Of a stretch of DNA of 12,522 bases, positions 12,121 to 12,522 are shown piece after piece. The stretch is from a bacterium UBA3734 (GTDB lineage Bacteria > Bacteroidota > Bacteroidia > Bacteroidales > Bacteroidaceae). Under the pieces are notes generated by a model. The model saw only the letters and a list, made by a program, of their open reading frames with translations. It made no database searches and was not told the origin of the DNA. The stretch spans positions 1 through 12,522 of the forward strand of contig DFHC01000062.1 in the NCBI GenBank assembly GCA_002372575.1, read 5' to 3'. The position numbers and the translations under genes are program-made. Positions within the stretch are counted from its first letter, which is position 1. Each line of letters starts with the position of its first letter.

Positions 12121-12522
12121 TTACATGTTCATTCCACCATCAACCTGAATCACCTGACCACTCACATACGACGACAAGTCGCTTGCCAAATAGACTGCCG
12201 TGTTGGCAATGTCCTCGACCGTTCCGCCTCGGCGAAGCGGAATCTTCTCGCACCATGCCTTGCGCACCTCGTCGGAAAGAGCCTGCGTCATGGCCGTGTC
12301 GATGAAGCCTGGGGCGATGGCGTTGGCACGAATGCCCTTCGGTCCCATTTCCTGGGCCACCGACTTGGCGAGTGCAATCATTCCTGCCTTCGAAGCGGCA
12401 TAGTTCGACTGTCCGACGTTGCCGTGCACACCCACCACGCTCGCCATGTTGATGATCGAGCCCTCGCGCTGCCGCATCATGATGGGCACGCAGGCGTGGA
12501 TGAAGTTGAAGGCCGACTTCAG
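12121..12522 (-). CDS. fabG: 3-oxoacyl-ACP reductase FabG, C-terminal part
   Basis: A short-chain dehydrogenase of fatty-acid elongation that reduces 3-oxoacyl-ACP with NADPH. The 5' part lies outside the window; the frame is open to the edge (starting LKSAFNFIHACVPIMM). Visible family landmarks are the catalytic Ser in NMASVVG, the YxxxK pair in NYAASKAG, the PGFIDTAMT loop and the C-terminus GQVIQVDGGMNM, which is close to classic FabG. The internal GTG at 12489 is not a start. FabG is preferred over other SDRs because of that C-terminus and the RANAIAPG segment. Confidence 0.9.
   Translation of the reverse strand: MKSAFNFIHACVPIMMRQREGSIINMASVVGVHGNVGQSNYAASKAGMIALAKSVAQEMGPKGIRANAIAPGFIDTAMTQALSDEVRKAWCEKIPLRRGGTVEDIANTAVYLASDLSSYVSGQVIQVDGGMNM

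Noticed and set aside
1..12522. CRISPR array or insertion sequence with terminal inverted repeats
   Set aside because: No regularly spaced direct repeats with unique spacers and no transposase gene were seen.

Overview
The window looks like chromosome from a Bacteroidota bacterium, probably Bacteroidales and possibly Prevotellaceae. Genus is not resolvable by eye. The clues are repeated promoter motifs of the Bacteroides type (TTTG, about 19-21 nt, TAnnTTTGC), a Bacteroidota-style tyrosine integrase, an HU-like/SPOR protein, a secreted GH20 enzyme, and FabG and PncB of ordinary bacterial type. Nearly every gene is on the minus strand.

Region 1 (1-7610) is a tRNA-Arg(ACG) gene into whose 3' end a compact 7.56-kb integrative element has inserted. 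The boundaries are read directly: an 18-bp core (AATCCCGCCGGAATCACA) lies in the tRNA at 52-69 and again at 7593-7610. Inside each end are arm-type sites built from GGGTCACA, plus an inverted 14-bp pair. From right to left the element carries a tyrosine integrase and a 253-aa companion of unknown function, then a terminator. Next comes an excisionase/AlpA-like HTH gene and a 303-aa protein with a winged-helix-like C-terminus. A repeat-rich AT-rich block follows that resembles a replication origin. Then there is a run of small tightly coupled genes: a basic 58-aa protein, a terminase-small-subunit-like protein, a 51-aa Cys-rich protein, and 83-, 217- and 46-aa unknowns. The run ends with a serine recombinase and a 63-aa protein with its own promoter. 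I see no relaxase, conjugation gene or capsid gene. The int, xis-like HTH, Rep-like protein, ori-like repeats and TerS-like protein are in the logic of a phage-inducible chromosomal island. My main hypothesis is therefore a minimal Bacteroidota phage satellite. Two of its genes (58 and 51 aa) are short enough to be missed by common length cut-offs, but both are joined to their neighbours by ATGA stop/start overlaps.

Region 2 (7611-12522) is chromosome. It starts with the displaced tRNA terminator, followed by a tightly packed minus-strand operon read right to left: fabG (3' part only), an HU-like/SPOR membrane protein, a zinc-ribbon FHA protein, pncB (nicotinate phosphoribosyltransferase) and a secreted GH20 beta-N-acetylhexosaminidase. 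Spacing is 0 bp, ATGA, 26 bp and ATGA, which suggests co-transcription and partial translational coupling.

The element supplies its own terminator just downstream of the rebuilt tRNA-Arg 3' end. A second hairpin terminator stops minus-strand transcription from the element before it reaches the tRNA.
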